A DNA stretch of 64,000 nucleotides from Exobasidium rhododendri (taxonomy: Eukaryota > Basidiomycota > Exobasidiomycetes > Exobasidiales > Exobasidiaceae), in contig CP110632.1 in assembly GCA_026210745.1 (NCBI GenBank), positions 186,001 through 250,000 of the forward strand. The letters run 5' to 3'. A program made the position numbers and the translations under genes. The notes under the pieces were generated by a model. That model was given only the letters and a program-made list of their open reading frames with translations, did no database searches and had not been told where the DNA came from. Shown here one piece after another: positions 30,442 through 42,249 of this stretch (positions are counted from its first letter, which is position 1; the number at the start of each line of letters is the position of its first letter).

Positions 30442-32659
30442 ATGGACACCTTTGAATCGTCGCTGAGTTCGTTTGAGAACCCGGCCGATCAGCACAATTT
30501 CATCGAATTCTTCAATCAGCAACAAGTACAGCAGCAGCAGCAACCGTTTACAGCGGCCTCACTAGCACAGGCCTCCAATCCGCATGCTGCTCCGAGTCAG
30601 AGCAACAACAACATCAATGCTACCCTTGTACCTACCGCTGCAAGCAATGGAGCCGCTTCATCCTCGGCAACAATAGGCCCTGGTGGCTTTCATGACTTCA
30701 CTTCCCCCACGACAGCTGTACTACGATCTTCTGCCTCACCTACGAGCTACGAACATCTGATCAATTCGCAAGGAGATGCTTTGACAGCCTCGGAGTCGCC
30801 ATCTTCCTCTCAAACTTCTGCGCTCGGGTCTACTTCCAAGTCAATAGGTACGAGTGGGATGTACGCATCCACTCAGCAATTGCATCCGATGTCGACGCCC
30901 ATCAGACACCATTCGTTGCCCTATGATCCCAGTCAGCAACAAGGACAGCAGTCGCGTTTCATCGCAGGGCCCAGTTCGAGGCAGATTTCGATGGGCAGTC
31001 CCTCTTCCAACCCTGCATCGCCTAGCCTGATGAGGCCGCTGTCAGCAGGAACAGGAGGGGTGCCGAGCAACTACACACCGAATGGAAGCGAGTTTCTCAT
31101 TCCAGTTGCACCAATGGCTACCTCCCCCTCCCCTCTGCGCACGAATCTACCTTTCTCGACGCAGAGTCCCGAGGACAGTGCACGACGATCACCGACGACC
31201 ACGTTGAAGAACGAGGATGGTGGAAAAAGTCAGATGGTCCCTTCTCAAACACCACAGAACAACAGTTCCTACACTATGTATGCGAATGGAGACAATTCGT
31301 CGAATCTGGACACTCCCAATCAGGGGGGATCAGGAGACGGGTTCGGGGGATCGGGAGCAGCAAGCACGAAATTTGTTCACAAGCTGTTCAGAATGGTCAG
31401 TGATGCCGAATATCAGCATCTGATCAGCTGGAACGCAAGTGGGACAAGCGTCGTTGTGACCAACTTCGACGAATTTGCAAAGGAGGTGTTGGGCAAGCAC
31501 TTTAAGCACAGCAACTTCAGTAGTTTCATCCGGCAACTTAATATGTGAGTGGATCCGTTCATCGCGCTATCGAGTGTGTCTTGTCTCTGCCTCGTTGATG
31601 ACTGACGACAACAACTCGTGCAGGTATGGTTTCTACAAGGTAAACAAGACGCCGCGAGGTCACCGCCATGCAGTCGACACTCAGATTTGGGAGTTTTCCC
31701 ACCCTAAGTTCATTCGCGGTCACCCTGAAATGCTGGATGATATTCGAAGGAAGGCACTCGACTCAGAGCACGCCCGAGTGGAGGCCAGGGACCTTCAATA
31801 CAGCGTCAGTGTTGGTCACATGCAACTGCGTCAACAGGTGGATGAACAGCAGTACAGGATCGAGGAGCTCTTCGAGATGAATATGGCAATGCGTCAAGTC
31901 GTCAGCGGTCTGCGCGATACCCTTCATAACGTTCAAGAATGGGTGAAGGTGAATCATGGAGGCCAACTGCCGTTCGAGAATAGGTTACCGCTGTTGGACC
32001 TACCACCTACTCCGATGATGCATCCTTACATGCAAGAAGCGCCATCTTGGGGTGCACCTGGACAGAATGAAATCGTGGGAGGAGATGGACCGCCCATCTT
32101 TGTGACGGAGCCGAGCTATGGAGGGCAGATGCAGCACCAACAACAGCCCTCTCCACACGACGTCTTTAGCATGTCTGCCATGGGACAGGTCTCACCATTA
32201 GGTTCAAGACGGGTCTCTACAGGTTCTCAGCAAGGTGAACGCATGGATGGCAGCAGCAATGGCAAGAGTCTGACAATAGACACGCAGATGCAATTCGGCA
32301 ATCCAGGCTTGGGTGTTATGGGACTCGCATCACCAATGACGAACCAAATGAACACGGCTATCAACACACCTCTGCCGCCCTCGCCCGCGGTTCATGGCCA
32401 TCCTCATATGGCTGGATACATGGCAGACACTTCTCCCTTCTTGGCGAGTCCTTCGATGGCCTCGTTTCCAAGTCAAGGAGGCTACTTTACCACCTCCACC
32501 ATGGTACATGACGATGACGATGCCATGTTTGGCCCTAATTCTAAAGCCATGAGGACGCAAATGAAAAGAACGGCCAGCAATTCCGGTCAGCATCAAATGC
32601 ACGCCCAAGCGGCAGCTATGCAAAATCAGCAGCAAAAGCGCAAGTCACCGGGAATATGA
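30442..32659 (+). CDS. HSF-type transcription factor
   Basis: Exons 30442-31544 and 31624-32659 join over a 79-bp intron to 712 residues. A long Ser/Gln/Asn-rich N-terminal region (about 1-305) precedes an HSF-type winged-helix DNA-binding domain at about 308-411 (TKFVHKLFRMVSD, then ISWNASGTSVVV, HFKHSNFSSFIRQLNMYGFYKVNK and WEFSHPKFIRG). The intron falls in the recognition-helix block, between RQLN and YGFYK. A heptad-like region (about 430-480, LRQQVDEQQYRIEELFEMN) is the trimerisation coiled coil. The Met/Gln-rich C-terminus ends QQKRKSPGI. Fungal HSFs bind nGAAn repeats and drive heat-shock and other stress genes; this one could equally be a Skn7-independent paralogue such as Sfl1 or Hsf3. 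A response-regulator domain is absent, so it is not Skn7. Confidence 0.88.
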
Positions 32660-33340
32660 CCTCGTGCCTCGCTTGATCAGAAGTCTAGCTCTCTCTAGGT
32701 TTTTCAGCCTCGCAACAAAATAAGGATCTCTTCTTACCTCCTAACGACTCTGCTGCACGGCGCTGCTCATGATAGTTACTGGGCTTGCCTTTTGCACTTC
32801 GCGTCACAGGAGTCATTGTAATTCTCTCACCTAGCACCTTTCCTTCCTGCCGGCATTGATCCGCCTTCCCTCTCCTTCCTCCTCCTCCTCCTCCTCCATC
32901 CTCCCCAAAACTCTCTCGCCCTCTTTTCTTCTCGCTACTCTCTCAACGGACTTGCTCACTTGCTCACCTTATGCTTTTCGCCTGTTACTTTTACTTTCTC
33001 TCCGAACGCCGCCATCTCGCGCTTCTCGTATCTCGTCCCACCAACGCACCCTTCTTGCACTGCTTTTCATGTCCTGACACTCTGATCGTCTGTTAAGATG
33101 TTGACTTGAGGCAGCGGGCGAGCAAATCGAGGACGAACCTTGAAAAGGAGATATATCGAGATGCCGCCTTTACAGGACGGCAACCTTTAGCGTGAATTCG
33201 CAAGGGTGCATCTAGGCACGTCCTTACCAAGCTGAGTGGAGGCCACTTTGTGTGCGAATACAAGTATAAAGAAAGATTCTCACCATCACGATAGTAGAGG
33301 TAGACAGCACCTTGCAAGCCTGATCATTCGTGCTCTCGCG
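32660..33340. promoter_or_regulatory. 3' flank of HSF gene and promoter of alpha-glucosidase
   Basis: CT-rich sequence, including a (CCT)n-like run near 32878-32900, is typical of fungal promoters. The short open frames here have no content I can support. Confidence 0.4.
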
Positions 33341-35418
33341 ATGGCTTTGTCAAAGTACAAAGACTACAGTGTCGAGGATCTCGCCAAACGGCCAAATACA
33401 TTTGCAGAACCTGCTTGGTGGAAAGAGTCAGTCATTTTCCAGGTATGGCCAGCCAGCTTCAACGACACGAACGGAGACGGTATCGGTGACATCGAGGGTA
33501 TGATTGCCAAGGTGGACTACTTGAAGGAGCTCGGGGTCGATATGGTATGGACGAGCCCCATTTACGAATCCCCAGATAAAGATATGGGATACGATATCTC
33601 AGACTACTACCACATCGCTGAACGGTATGGGACTCTGGAAGATGTTGATCGATTGATTGCTGAATTGAAGAAGAGGGACATGAAATTGATCATGGACTTA
33701 GTGGCCAACCATACATCAGATCAGCACGCCTGGTTCAAAGAGTCAAGGACTTCGACGAGTAGCAAGAAGAGAGACTGGTACATCTGGAGAAAGCCTAAGA
33801 AGGACGCACAAGGACAGAGGAAGCCACCTAATAATTGGGTGTCGTTCTTTGGTGGCTCGGCGTGGAATTATGACGAGGCTAGCGGCGAGTACTATCTCTG
33901 TCTCTTCACAAAGGAGCAGCCTGACTTGAATTGGGAAAATGAAGACGTCCGAGAAGGAGTGTACGATATCATGCGCTTCTGGTTGGATAGAGGTGCTTGG
34001 GGATTCAGAATGGACGTCATCAATGAGATCAGCAAGCAATACGTCGATAATCCTCAAGATCCAGACCATCCAGACTTGCCGGATGCTCTTGTCACTGAAC
34101 CTGACGCTGAATATCAAACGGCACACACAATGTTCTGTAATGGGCCCCGTGTTCATGAGGTCAGTGCTGGGTGGTTTCTCGAGAGGCGACGCCATCACTT
34201 ACATGACACTGACTTCATGTCAATCTTCCTATCTTGATCCCCCCCCCTTTCTCCGGCCCCACAGTTCCTTCGTGAGATGCATGAGAAGGTGCTTTCAAAG
34301 TACGAGCATTACACAGTCGGAGAGGTACCACACATCGAACATCCAAACATCATGCTTAAGTACGTGAATCCAGAGCGGCATGAACTCAAGACTTGCTTCT
34401 CGTTTGACATGCACGACGTCGACGGAGATCAACAGTGGCCTCTAAAGCCAAAGAAGTTTGATCTGGTCGAATTCAAGAAGGTGATAAATAAATGGCAGAC
34501 GTTTTACCATGCCAAGAATGGGTGGATGGGTGAGTGTGACGACTGCTGTGCGTGACTCTCACAGACCAATGGACTGACACCCTTTCTACTACTTTCATAG
34601 CCAACTACCAGTCCAACCACGACCAGTCAAGGGGGGTGTCTCGATGGACGTCCGATGCGCCTCAACACCGCAAACAAGCAGCGAAGCTACTCGCCATGCT
34701 GCAAGTCGGACAGAGTGGTACTCAATTCATCTACCAAGGTCAGGAGATCGGAATGAAAAATGTTCCAAAAGATTGGCCGATAGAAGAGTACTTGGACGTG
34801 GCCACGATCAACTTTTACAACTACTGTAAAGATTTGAGTGAAGCGGGGAAACCAGCACCAGGTACACCCGAAGAAGTAAAGCAGTGGGCTCAATTGAAAG
34901 CCAGAGACAATGCGAGAACTCCAGTGCAATGGACTGCAGAGTCGCAAGCTGGCTTCACAACCGGCAAACCTTGGATGAGGGTGCAAGAAGAGGACGCCAA
35001 AGCAGGCTGGAACGCCGAAGCTCAAAGTAAAGATCCACTCAGCGTGCTATCGTTTTGGAAGAAGTTACTGATCCTTCGAAAGGAAGAGACTGCCCTCATC
35101 TACGGCAACTTCAACCTACTCCTTCCCAAAGATCCTCACATGTTTGCCTTCGTAAGGAATCTCAAAGACAAGACATCATTCTTGATTCTACTCAACTTCT
35201 CCGATCAAGACAAGAGTGTCACTTTGAGGTCAGACGAGGTGATGCGTGCCCAGTCTGAACTGGGTGAATTCAAGAGTGCGCCGCCGTTCGCCGACCTCAC
35301 TGACTGGAAGTTTCGAAGTCGCTTCATCCTAGGCAACTATCAAGAGGAGCTCAATTGGATCGATAGCGAGACTCTCTCCTTGCGACCGTACGAAGGAGTC
35401 TACTTTGCCCTCCAGTGA
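33341..35418 (+). CDS. GH13 alpha-glucosidase (maltase / oligo-1,6-glucosidase type)
   Basis: Exons 33341-34159, 34265-34529 and 34601-35418 join (105- and 71-bp introns) to 633 residues. A (beta/alpha)8 barrel of family GH13 is visible: WWKESVIFQVWPASFNDTNGDGIGD, DMVWTSPIYESP (region I side), LIMDLVANHTSDQH, GFRMDVINEISK with the nucleophile Asp, YTVGEVPHIEHP with the acid/base Glu, and SNHDQSRGVSRW with the third acidic residue. It has no signal peptide, so it probably hydrolyses maltose or isomaltose-type sugars imported into the cytosol. The C-terminal beta domain ends LSLRPYEGVYFALQ. The first intron holds a run of nine C near its 3' end and uses a GTCAGT donor, less common than its neighbours' GTGAGT. 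Confidence 0.92.
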
Positions 35419-36192
35419 GGCATTTCCGCGTATTGTCGTGACTGCTACTGTCTCATACAGGGACTCAGGAGAACGGGAGGCTGCTCTGCAAAGAGGCCTT
35501 CACTGACTGCATAGAGAGCAAGAGACGTTGCACTCTGAAGGGTTTCTTATGTAGTCGCTACTTGTATCTGCTTGCAAAGATCTCCCATCCCCTCGCATCG
35601 TGTCTATAGATTCTGTACGTAATAATAGAGCCTAATTCCTCCATCATGCACCTCTAATATCATTCTAGAAGGTGCAAATCTTGACGCGCTCCAGTAAATT
35701 TTTGGGCGCCAGACAACCAACACACTGCTCTCGTGCCCAATGTTCCTTATTCTACAAAGAAGAAATCCTAGCGTTCTCGATGGTAATATTTTATTGTTTG
35801 TGTTCTTGTGAATGGAGGGGGAGGCGACTAGATCATGTACGTTTGCTTTGCCTTGCCTTGCACTTCTCGTTGCCTGTAATTTCTCTCCATATCCCTTTCT
35901 TACCCTGCCTGCTGCTTTGACCTCCCACTACAATCACACTCTTTTACCCCTCTCCCCATCCCCTATCTAAAATCTACGAATTGCGAGACTCTCTTGTCGA
36001 AACCACTCATTTAACACACACTCCTTTTCCTTGACGTCTGTCAGACTCTCATCTCATCTGCGCCCACCCGAGCCGCCGCCTTCAGCCGTCAACCTATTCC
36101 GTTCGGCCTTTTTTCTCTGCCATCGCGCGGCCGTCTTTTGTCACTACACCCCTTTTCACACCGTCATCATCCACAAAGACCCTTCCAGGAAC
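35419..36192. promoter_or_regulatory. intergenic region, promoter of membrane protein gene
   Basis: A 3' flank is followed by a pyrimidine-rich stretch (about 35900-36180) that ends at the ATG of the next gene. No gene is supported. Confidence 0.4.
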
Positions 36193-37886
36193 ATGTCCTT
36201 TTCATCATCCCTCGAGCCAAGATCGGCTCACACAGTACACAAGCGACACGGCAGCATGAAGAGAGCACTACAGGCTAGAGGTGAGTGTACGATCTAAAAA
36301 GTGCAGCTGCGAAAAGTAGCCATCGTTACTCACATCTTTGTTATTATGCAGCTTCTACATGCACCGACAGTGGAGACTTGTACACCATGCCTGCGCCGGG
36401 AGCCAACATCGATAGCTCTAAAGACACAACAATATCATGGAACCCAGACTGTTTGAATTCAACGTCACAAATCGATATCTACCTCTACGCTCCCCTACAG
36501 CCATCTGCCAGTCTGCCTATTCATGCTTGGACTCGTGTGCCAGTCTCTGACGGTAGTTATAGCGTCAAGCTGGCACCAAAGTGGTGGAATGCGACCGCAA
36601 GCGTCGAACTTAGTCTCAACATTGTTCCAGCCGGTAATCAACCCTGGGACTCGAGCTTCTCGTATGGCCCTGCCTGGTATGCGACGTACACTGCACCCAC
36701 CGATGGATCAGCACCCCCTGCAGATGCCGTCGTCGGTAGTTCTGACAGCGACAAATTGATCAGTATCTTCTACAAGGCTGGTCAGCTAACCTCAGGAGGT
36801 ATGGCTGCCGCTATTGTCGTGCCTTTGATCGTCGTTGCTATTGCTCTCGGTATATATATCAGAAAGCTGCACTTGAACCGAAACAACAAGCTGGCTGATT
36901 GGGCTGAGCACATGGACAAGCGAATGAGCAAGATCTCACTGGATTGGACTAGTGGAGGTGACGGTCGAAGCGGAGCAGTTCCTGGCAGTCGACCAGCCAG
37001 TTTCGTAGCTCAACCTAATTCGACGTATCGTCCTTCCATGGAAGCTGTTCGTGCTCAGTACGCAGCTTCTGTTGCCGGACACACTACCGAAGAGATGAGT
37101 GAAGCACATCATGGCACTGAATCAATGTACTCTACCGGCGCACGTCAATCCAACTACCGAGTCAGCTTTGCACCCTCTACTGCTGCCGGACATGCTTCTG
37201 CTGGTCATCAAAATCACAATCTCAAAGTAGCAACCGGATCAGGAAATGCACGAAGCAGCTTGCATCACGTCACTACTGGATCGTCTGCTCTTCCTACCTT
37301 TGACACGCAACAATTCAACGACAATGCAGATGACGACAGCCTAATCATGAGTCCTACCCAGAATCAAGGTGCTACACCATTCAACTTTGAAGTGCTGCGA
37401 AAGAGTATGGACGATGACATGCGCAAGTCGATGCTCAACTATCCTGCTGTTGAGATGATGGATGGACAGGATCAACAAGAAAAGACGGAAGAGCATGTGG
37501 AGAACGTAGCAGAAGAGCACGACGAGGCCAGTTCCGTGATTGAACACGGGGAAACAGACCAAGATGCTTATGCGACTGATGCCGGCGTGGTGAGCGATCA
37601 AACCGGCATGCTACCACCATCCAGCGCAGACTCTCCCGATGAAGCACTCAAGCAGTATGCTGCTCTCCGAACTGCTGCCGGCTCTACGCCCACTGGACCA
37701 TCGCCAAGTCCTGCACCCATGAGGAATCTATACGGAGTACCTCAGGCTCAGAGCTCCAACAGTCTTGCTGCCGATTCTCAGTTCGCTGCCCGACTGCAGA
37801 GCTTCACCACTGCAGGAGGATCTTCCATCAACGAGGACGACGTCGTTGGCTACAACGAAATGATTGACGGACACCAACGCAAATAG
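36193..37886 (+). CDS. single-pass membrane protein with Ser-rich cytosolic tail
   Basis: Exons 36193-36280 and 36352-37886 join over a 71-bp phase-1 intron to 540 residues. The N-terminus is basic (VHKRHGSMKRALQAR) without a classic signal peptide. An extracellular-type domain follows (ASTCTDSGDLYTMPAPGANI, then ISWNPDCLNSTSQIDIYLYAP) with N-x-S/T sites. One membrane helix (GGMAAAIVVPLIVVAIALGIYI, near residue 200) leads to a long tail with DKRMSKISLDWTSGGDGRSGAVPGSRPASF. That juxtamembrane SGGDGRSG..GSRPASF pattern recurs in uncharacterised basidiomycete membrane proteins with Ser/Thr-rich tails. It may be a surface sensor or wall-linked protein; I cannot assign a function. It is convergent with the monooxygenase gene at its right. 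Confidence 0.66.
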
Positions 37887-38324
37887 ATTGTCACATTCCG
37901 TCGTCCACCTCCCTTCCGCCTTTCTCCCCAGTCCTTTCTTCTGTTCCATCTCATTGCGGACATACAACATCATACCTTGAGCTGCCGGTCTGCCTCTGCG
38001 CCTTTGTAAACATTCTTCGTCACTCTTTCTCTCTGATATATACACTCGGGCAAGCGTTTACCCATTGTGTCTTCTCTAAACTTTCGAATTTTACCTTTCT
38101 AGGATGTAATGAAAAGGTTTTTTGATCATGCGAATAGTGAAAGGAAAAGGGAGAAATGCATTGTGATCTAGTGGCGTAACAAAGTAAGATGGAGAAAAAG
38201 AAGAGGAAGAAAGAGGAAGGTATAGAAGCGCAGCTACAATCAGAGGAAGATGAAGAAGAGGAGGACAGAGAGAAGACTAGAGACAGTAAGAAGAAAATTC
38301 TATGTGGTAGGTGAGGTAGAGAAA
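37887..38324. other. convergent 3' flanks
   Basis: Two genes end facing each other across 438 bp. The sequence changes from pyrimidine-rich to purine-rich (GAAGAGGAAG-type), as expected for two 3' UTRs on opposite strands. Confidence 0.4.
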
Positions 38325-40024
38325 TTAGGCAATCTTTCGGACTGGAGGCAAGATACCACCGATTCTGTTGTGACGAGCTCTTCGTCGATAAGAGGGCAGC
38401 AATTTGCTTGTAGATAGATGAAACGTAGCCGGGCCAGTTGCATATCCTTCGCTGTCGAAAGGAGCGCTTCGTTCCCAGTATCCGTACCCTGCCAACACAA
38501 AGAAGGCGTACTACGGAGAAGAGAAGAAGAAGATGGGTAGGGATTAGGATACAGTGGTCCGATCATAACCGTGCCAGAACTCACCTTCATTCGACTAGCT
38601 CGGAAGAACAAGAAGCTTACGAGCCAGATCATCAGTTCGAGATAGGTGAAGAAGCCCAATTGACCACCTGGTGCATTTTCCTTGATGTATCCAATCAAAT
38701 CTACCCATAGACGAGCCTGCTTAGGTTCTGGTCTAGTATCCTTCTCCATCAAGAAGAGGGCTAGGATTCGAGTGTAGATACCGATGTGGACGTGGGCAAC
38801 AGTTCCTACTGCTTTCACAAAGGATGCATTCGTTGTGACGACACTGGAATCGACGATGGGGAAGACCTGCAGGTATAGATTGGGTCGAGAATATTCCTCT
38901 GGAAATAGGTCGTCTGGTAGAAAGTCAATCGCTGGAACACTGAACCCGGTAGCAACGACGATGATATCAGCATCTAGACTCATAGCTTTGCCCTTGCTGC
39001 CCTTCTTTGAGCCACGATGACGAAAGTTGAAATCAACACTGCCACTCTTGAGATCTTTCACGTCACCGCGCAAGTAGTCTGCCTTGCCTTCTCGGATATG
39101 TCGCAATGCCGCGCTGTTGACAATCGGTGTGTCGACGTAGAAGCCTTGGGTGGGTGCCATTTTGCCTACTAGGTCACGGTAGTGCAGCCTTCGAATGAGG
39201 AATTCTGGAATGACAGAAAGAATCGTCTCTCGACCAAGAGGTTGAAGGGCGAGTAAGCAGTCGATGATGGTCGATCTGGGAATGATCCACTTGTCGCTTC
39301 GAGCAAGGATTGTGGGTCGATCTGCTCCCTTTGACACGGCCAATTCGAGTGCTTCGATTCCAGACGCACCTCCTCCCACTATCAACACCTTCTTTCCTTT
39401 CAGGTCGATATTGTCCAGCTTGCTAGAGTGAGTAATGAGGCCCTTGAACTTCTCCTCTCCGGGCAAGTCCATGTGCTTTGGTTCTCCACACGTTCCTGTC
39501 GATACAACGAGACCATCGTATACGACATCTTCTTCGCCATTGACAATCCATCGACCATGGCCACCTTCACGAGGATCGGTAGAAGAAGAATGTCGTTTGA
39601 CAGACTCCACCTTTGTGTTGAACCGAGTTCTCTTCTGTAGATCATACTTTTTCCAGATAGTGGTAGCGTTGTCGAGGATTTCATCCCGCTTCGGGTAAGC
39701 GTTTCTCCACATCACAGCCGGATGCCATCGGTACATGATGGAACTGATCTGCAAGCCACTTGTTGAATTGACTCTTGACCAGATACCTCCAACGCTGTCT
39801 TCGGCACCTTGCTCGAAGATCGTGACTTCGAATCCATGTCCAATGAGGTGAGCCGCTGACGCAATTCCAGTCACGCCTGTTCCGATCACAGCGACATGTC
39901 CCAGAGGCCTTTGACGGGGGTGGTATTGCAAAGGCACAGGTGAAAAGAAGAAAGAAATGAGGATCTGAATGAATTGATAGATGCGGCTCACGATTCCCAG
40001 AGGGTCGAGTACTTCAACACCCAT
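38325..40024 (-). CDS. FAD-dependent monooxygenase (FMO/BVMO-like)
   Basis: Exons 40024-38585 and 38510-38325 join (74-bp intron) to 541 residues. I chose the acceptor CCGTAG at 38511 because it gives MKYAFFVLAGYGYWERSAP; the nearby GGCAG would break frame. A hydrophobic N-terminal segment (IYQFIQILISFFFSP) precedes the FAD site VAVIGTGVTGIASAAHL, then SVGGIWSR. A second Rossmann site, KKVLIVGGGASGIEALEL, is for NADPH, and VVATGFSVP is the second FAD-related motif. It belongs to the class B flavin monooxygenases, but differs clearly from the other FMO in this window. It is probably membrane-associated through the N-terminus. Substrate is unknown; it may act in hydroxylation of small metabolites. 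Confidence 0.84.
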
Positions 40025-40661
40025 CTTGCGATAATTATATGCTGAGTGTGGATGGTCCTGAAGTACGATGGCGCTGATCTTCCCGTGCTACTCACTCCAG
40101 CTCCACTTTCCACCTGCAGGATTTGCTGTGCCCGCCTTCCCTCTTTGCCCTTTGGAGTTGAAGCTGGAATTGAAATCGGGGGGGAATTAACCCGACGCAA
40201 CGTGACTTTTCATTTTTATCACCGAGCTTCCTCCGCGTCGAATTGGGTGGGCGAAGGGGGGGCAAGCTAGGGTTAAAAGGTAAGAGTGAAAGCTTAATTC
40301 CCATATAGATAGGGCAGATTGGCGGCCACGGCGCATGCGGAGTCATGTCCGTACCAAGTTGTTTATTGTTGCGGTGTTGCGGTGCGCTTTTGACGTGATC
40401 GAGCCCCCCCCCCCCCGGGTCTCGCATTGTGCAATCGATAAACATGGCAGGGGGCGGCGCTATTTTCGTTTTCCACTTTTCACTGCGTCTCCTTTTCCTT
40501 TGCAACTTCACACCATCTAGCAAATCTTTTTCCTTTCCCACGTCGCTGCTTTCTCCAACAGAAACTTTTGACTGACTCCTCCGATCCAACTCGTGAGCCC
40601 CACTCCCCCGCCCCTTTCCATTTCTCTCCTGAGCCTTTTCCTCCCTTCCCTCTCTAGAGAA
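40025..40661. promoter_or_regulatory. divergent promoter region, monooxygenase and CBS
   Basis: This 637-bp region lies between divergent starts. It contains a run of 13 C at 40404-40416, which may be length-unstable. A long minus-strand frame crosses the region into the next gene and is not credible. Confidence 0.45.
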
Positions 40662-41837
40662 ATGGCCGCCAGACCTCATGTTCCAGTTGGTGTCCTCCCC
40701 AATGCACTGGCTGCAGTCGGGAATACGCCTCTGATCCGCTTAAATCGTATACCTGGTCAGCACGGCATCAAATGCAATGTCTGTGAGTAAGGGTCATCAT
40801 GACTTCGAAGGCAATTTTGTTGACAGACGCCTCTCCTTGCAGTGGTCAAGTGCGAGTTTTTCAATGCGGGCGGAAGCGTCAAAGATCGCATTGCGCTGAA
40901 GATGCTGGAAGATGCCGAAGCGCATGGTCTTGTCACACCTGGCAAGACTGTGATTGTCGAACCTACTTCCGGCAACACAGGAGTTGGATTGGCTCTAGCA
41001 TGCGCTATCAAGGGCTACCGATGCATCATTGTCTTACCAGAAAAGATGAGCGCCGAAAAGGTGACTACACTGAAGGCTCTAGGTGCCGAAGTAATTCGAA
41101 CCCCTACGGAAGCGGCCTGGGACGATCCTCGAAGTAATATCAGCGTCGCTCGACGAATGGCAAAGGAGGTGGAAAATGCATACATTCTCGACCAGTACAA
41201 CAACGAGAACAATCCTTTGGCTCATCGGACGACGGCCCAAGAGATCATTGACGATCTTGCCGTCTTGCAGTCTACTGCTCCCATGACACCCGACTCTTCA
41301 CCTCCTCACAAGGTCTTGCAATTGGGTCATTCAACTCTGGTCGACGTGCTAGTCGCCGGAGTTGGAACTGGTGGTACCATCAGTGGCATAGCAAGTCGGC
41401 TCTCCCAAGAGGATCACAATCCAGATCTGTATGTCCTTGGAGTAGATCCTGTTGGATCCACCCTTGCCGAACCTGCCAATCTCAATGTCTTGGAAAAGGG
41501 CGCTTCCAGTCAATACAAGATCGAAGGGATAGGTTACGACTTTGACCCTGCATCTCTCGACAAGAGCAGAGTGACTTCCTGGATCAAGACTCGTGATGAA
41601 GAGTCTTTCGATTACGCTCGTCAACTAATTCGACTGGAGGGTCTCCTCTGCGGTGGGTCAAGTGGCTCAGCTCTGGCAGGCGCTATGCGATTCCTCAAGC
41701 AGGGCGGATCAGGCTGGCAGAAGTATGGCAGTCAACGCGACAAGAACGTGGTGGTGATCTTGCCAGATTCGCTGCGTAACTACATAACAAAGCCATGGCT
41801 AGTCGATGGTGCCATGGATGAAAAGCACATCGAGTAG
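40662..41837 (+). CDS. CYS4: cystathionine beta-synthase, catalytic core only
   Basis: Exons 40662-40782 and 40843-41837 join (60-bp phase-1 intron) to 371 residues. A PLP-dependent fold-type II enzyme: NTPLIRLNRIP, the Schiff-base Lys in NAGGSVKDRIALKM, the substrate loop EPTSGNTGVGLA, the phosphate-binding GVGTGGTISG, and EGIGYDFDPASLDKSRVTSW with EEGLLCGGSSGS-like sequence near the end. The EGIGYDF..LD and LLCGGSSGS blocks are typical of cystathionine beta-synthase rather than O-acetylserine sulfhydrylase. It joins serine and homocysteine in transsulfuration, in the cytosol. The protein stops at DGAMDEKHIE, so the C-terminal tandem CBS regulatory domains found in the yeast and human enzymes are absent. 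A divergent cysteine synthase is the alternative. Confidence 0.88.
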
Positions 41838-42249
41838 ACATGACATTCCGCTCCCATTCCTTCTTCTCTCCCTCTTCTTTTCCAGACTCTACATATTCTC
41901 TCGAACATTTCTCTATAGCTTTCGAATTCTCTCTCAATTGTATCAACCCTCAAGTGTATTTTTCCATCATGGACGATTCTCAACGCTATCGTCTCTCCTC
42001 CTCATTCCCGTACAGGCTTCGCTCTCAACGCTTGCGATCAATACCTTGATGCTCAAATTTAGAATACATGAAATTTATTTTTGACCGCTCGATAGTTTCT
42101 GCCTTCTTTGAGCAATGTACAGTATGCAGCGACGCCACGTGGAAGGAGACGGCGCATCCACTGCGAATTGAGTCAATGCCTACTGTACTCTAACCGCACC
42201 GTACTTCCTCGCTCTACCCCTCTTCTCTCTCCTTACTGTCTTGCCCATC
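41838..42249. other. intergenic region, CBS 3' flank and RTF1 promoter
   Basis: This 412-bp stretch is pyrimidine-rich just before the RTF1 ATG. No gene is supported. Confidence 0.4.
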
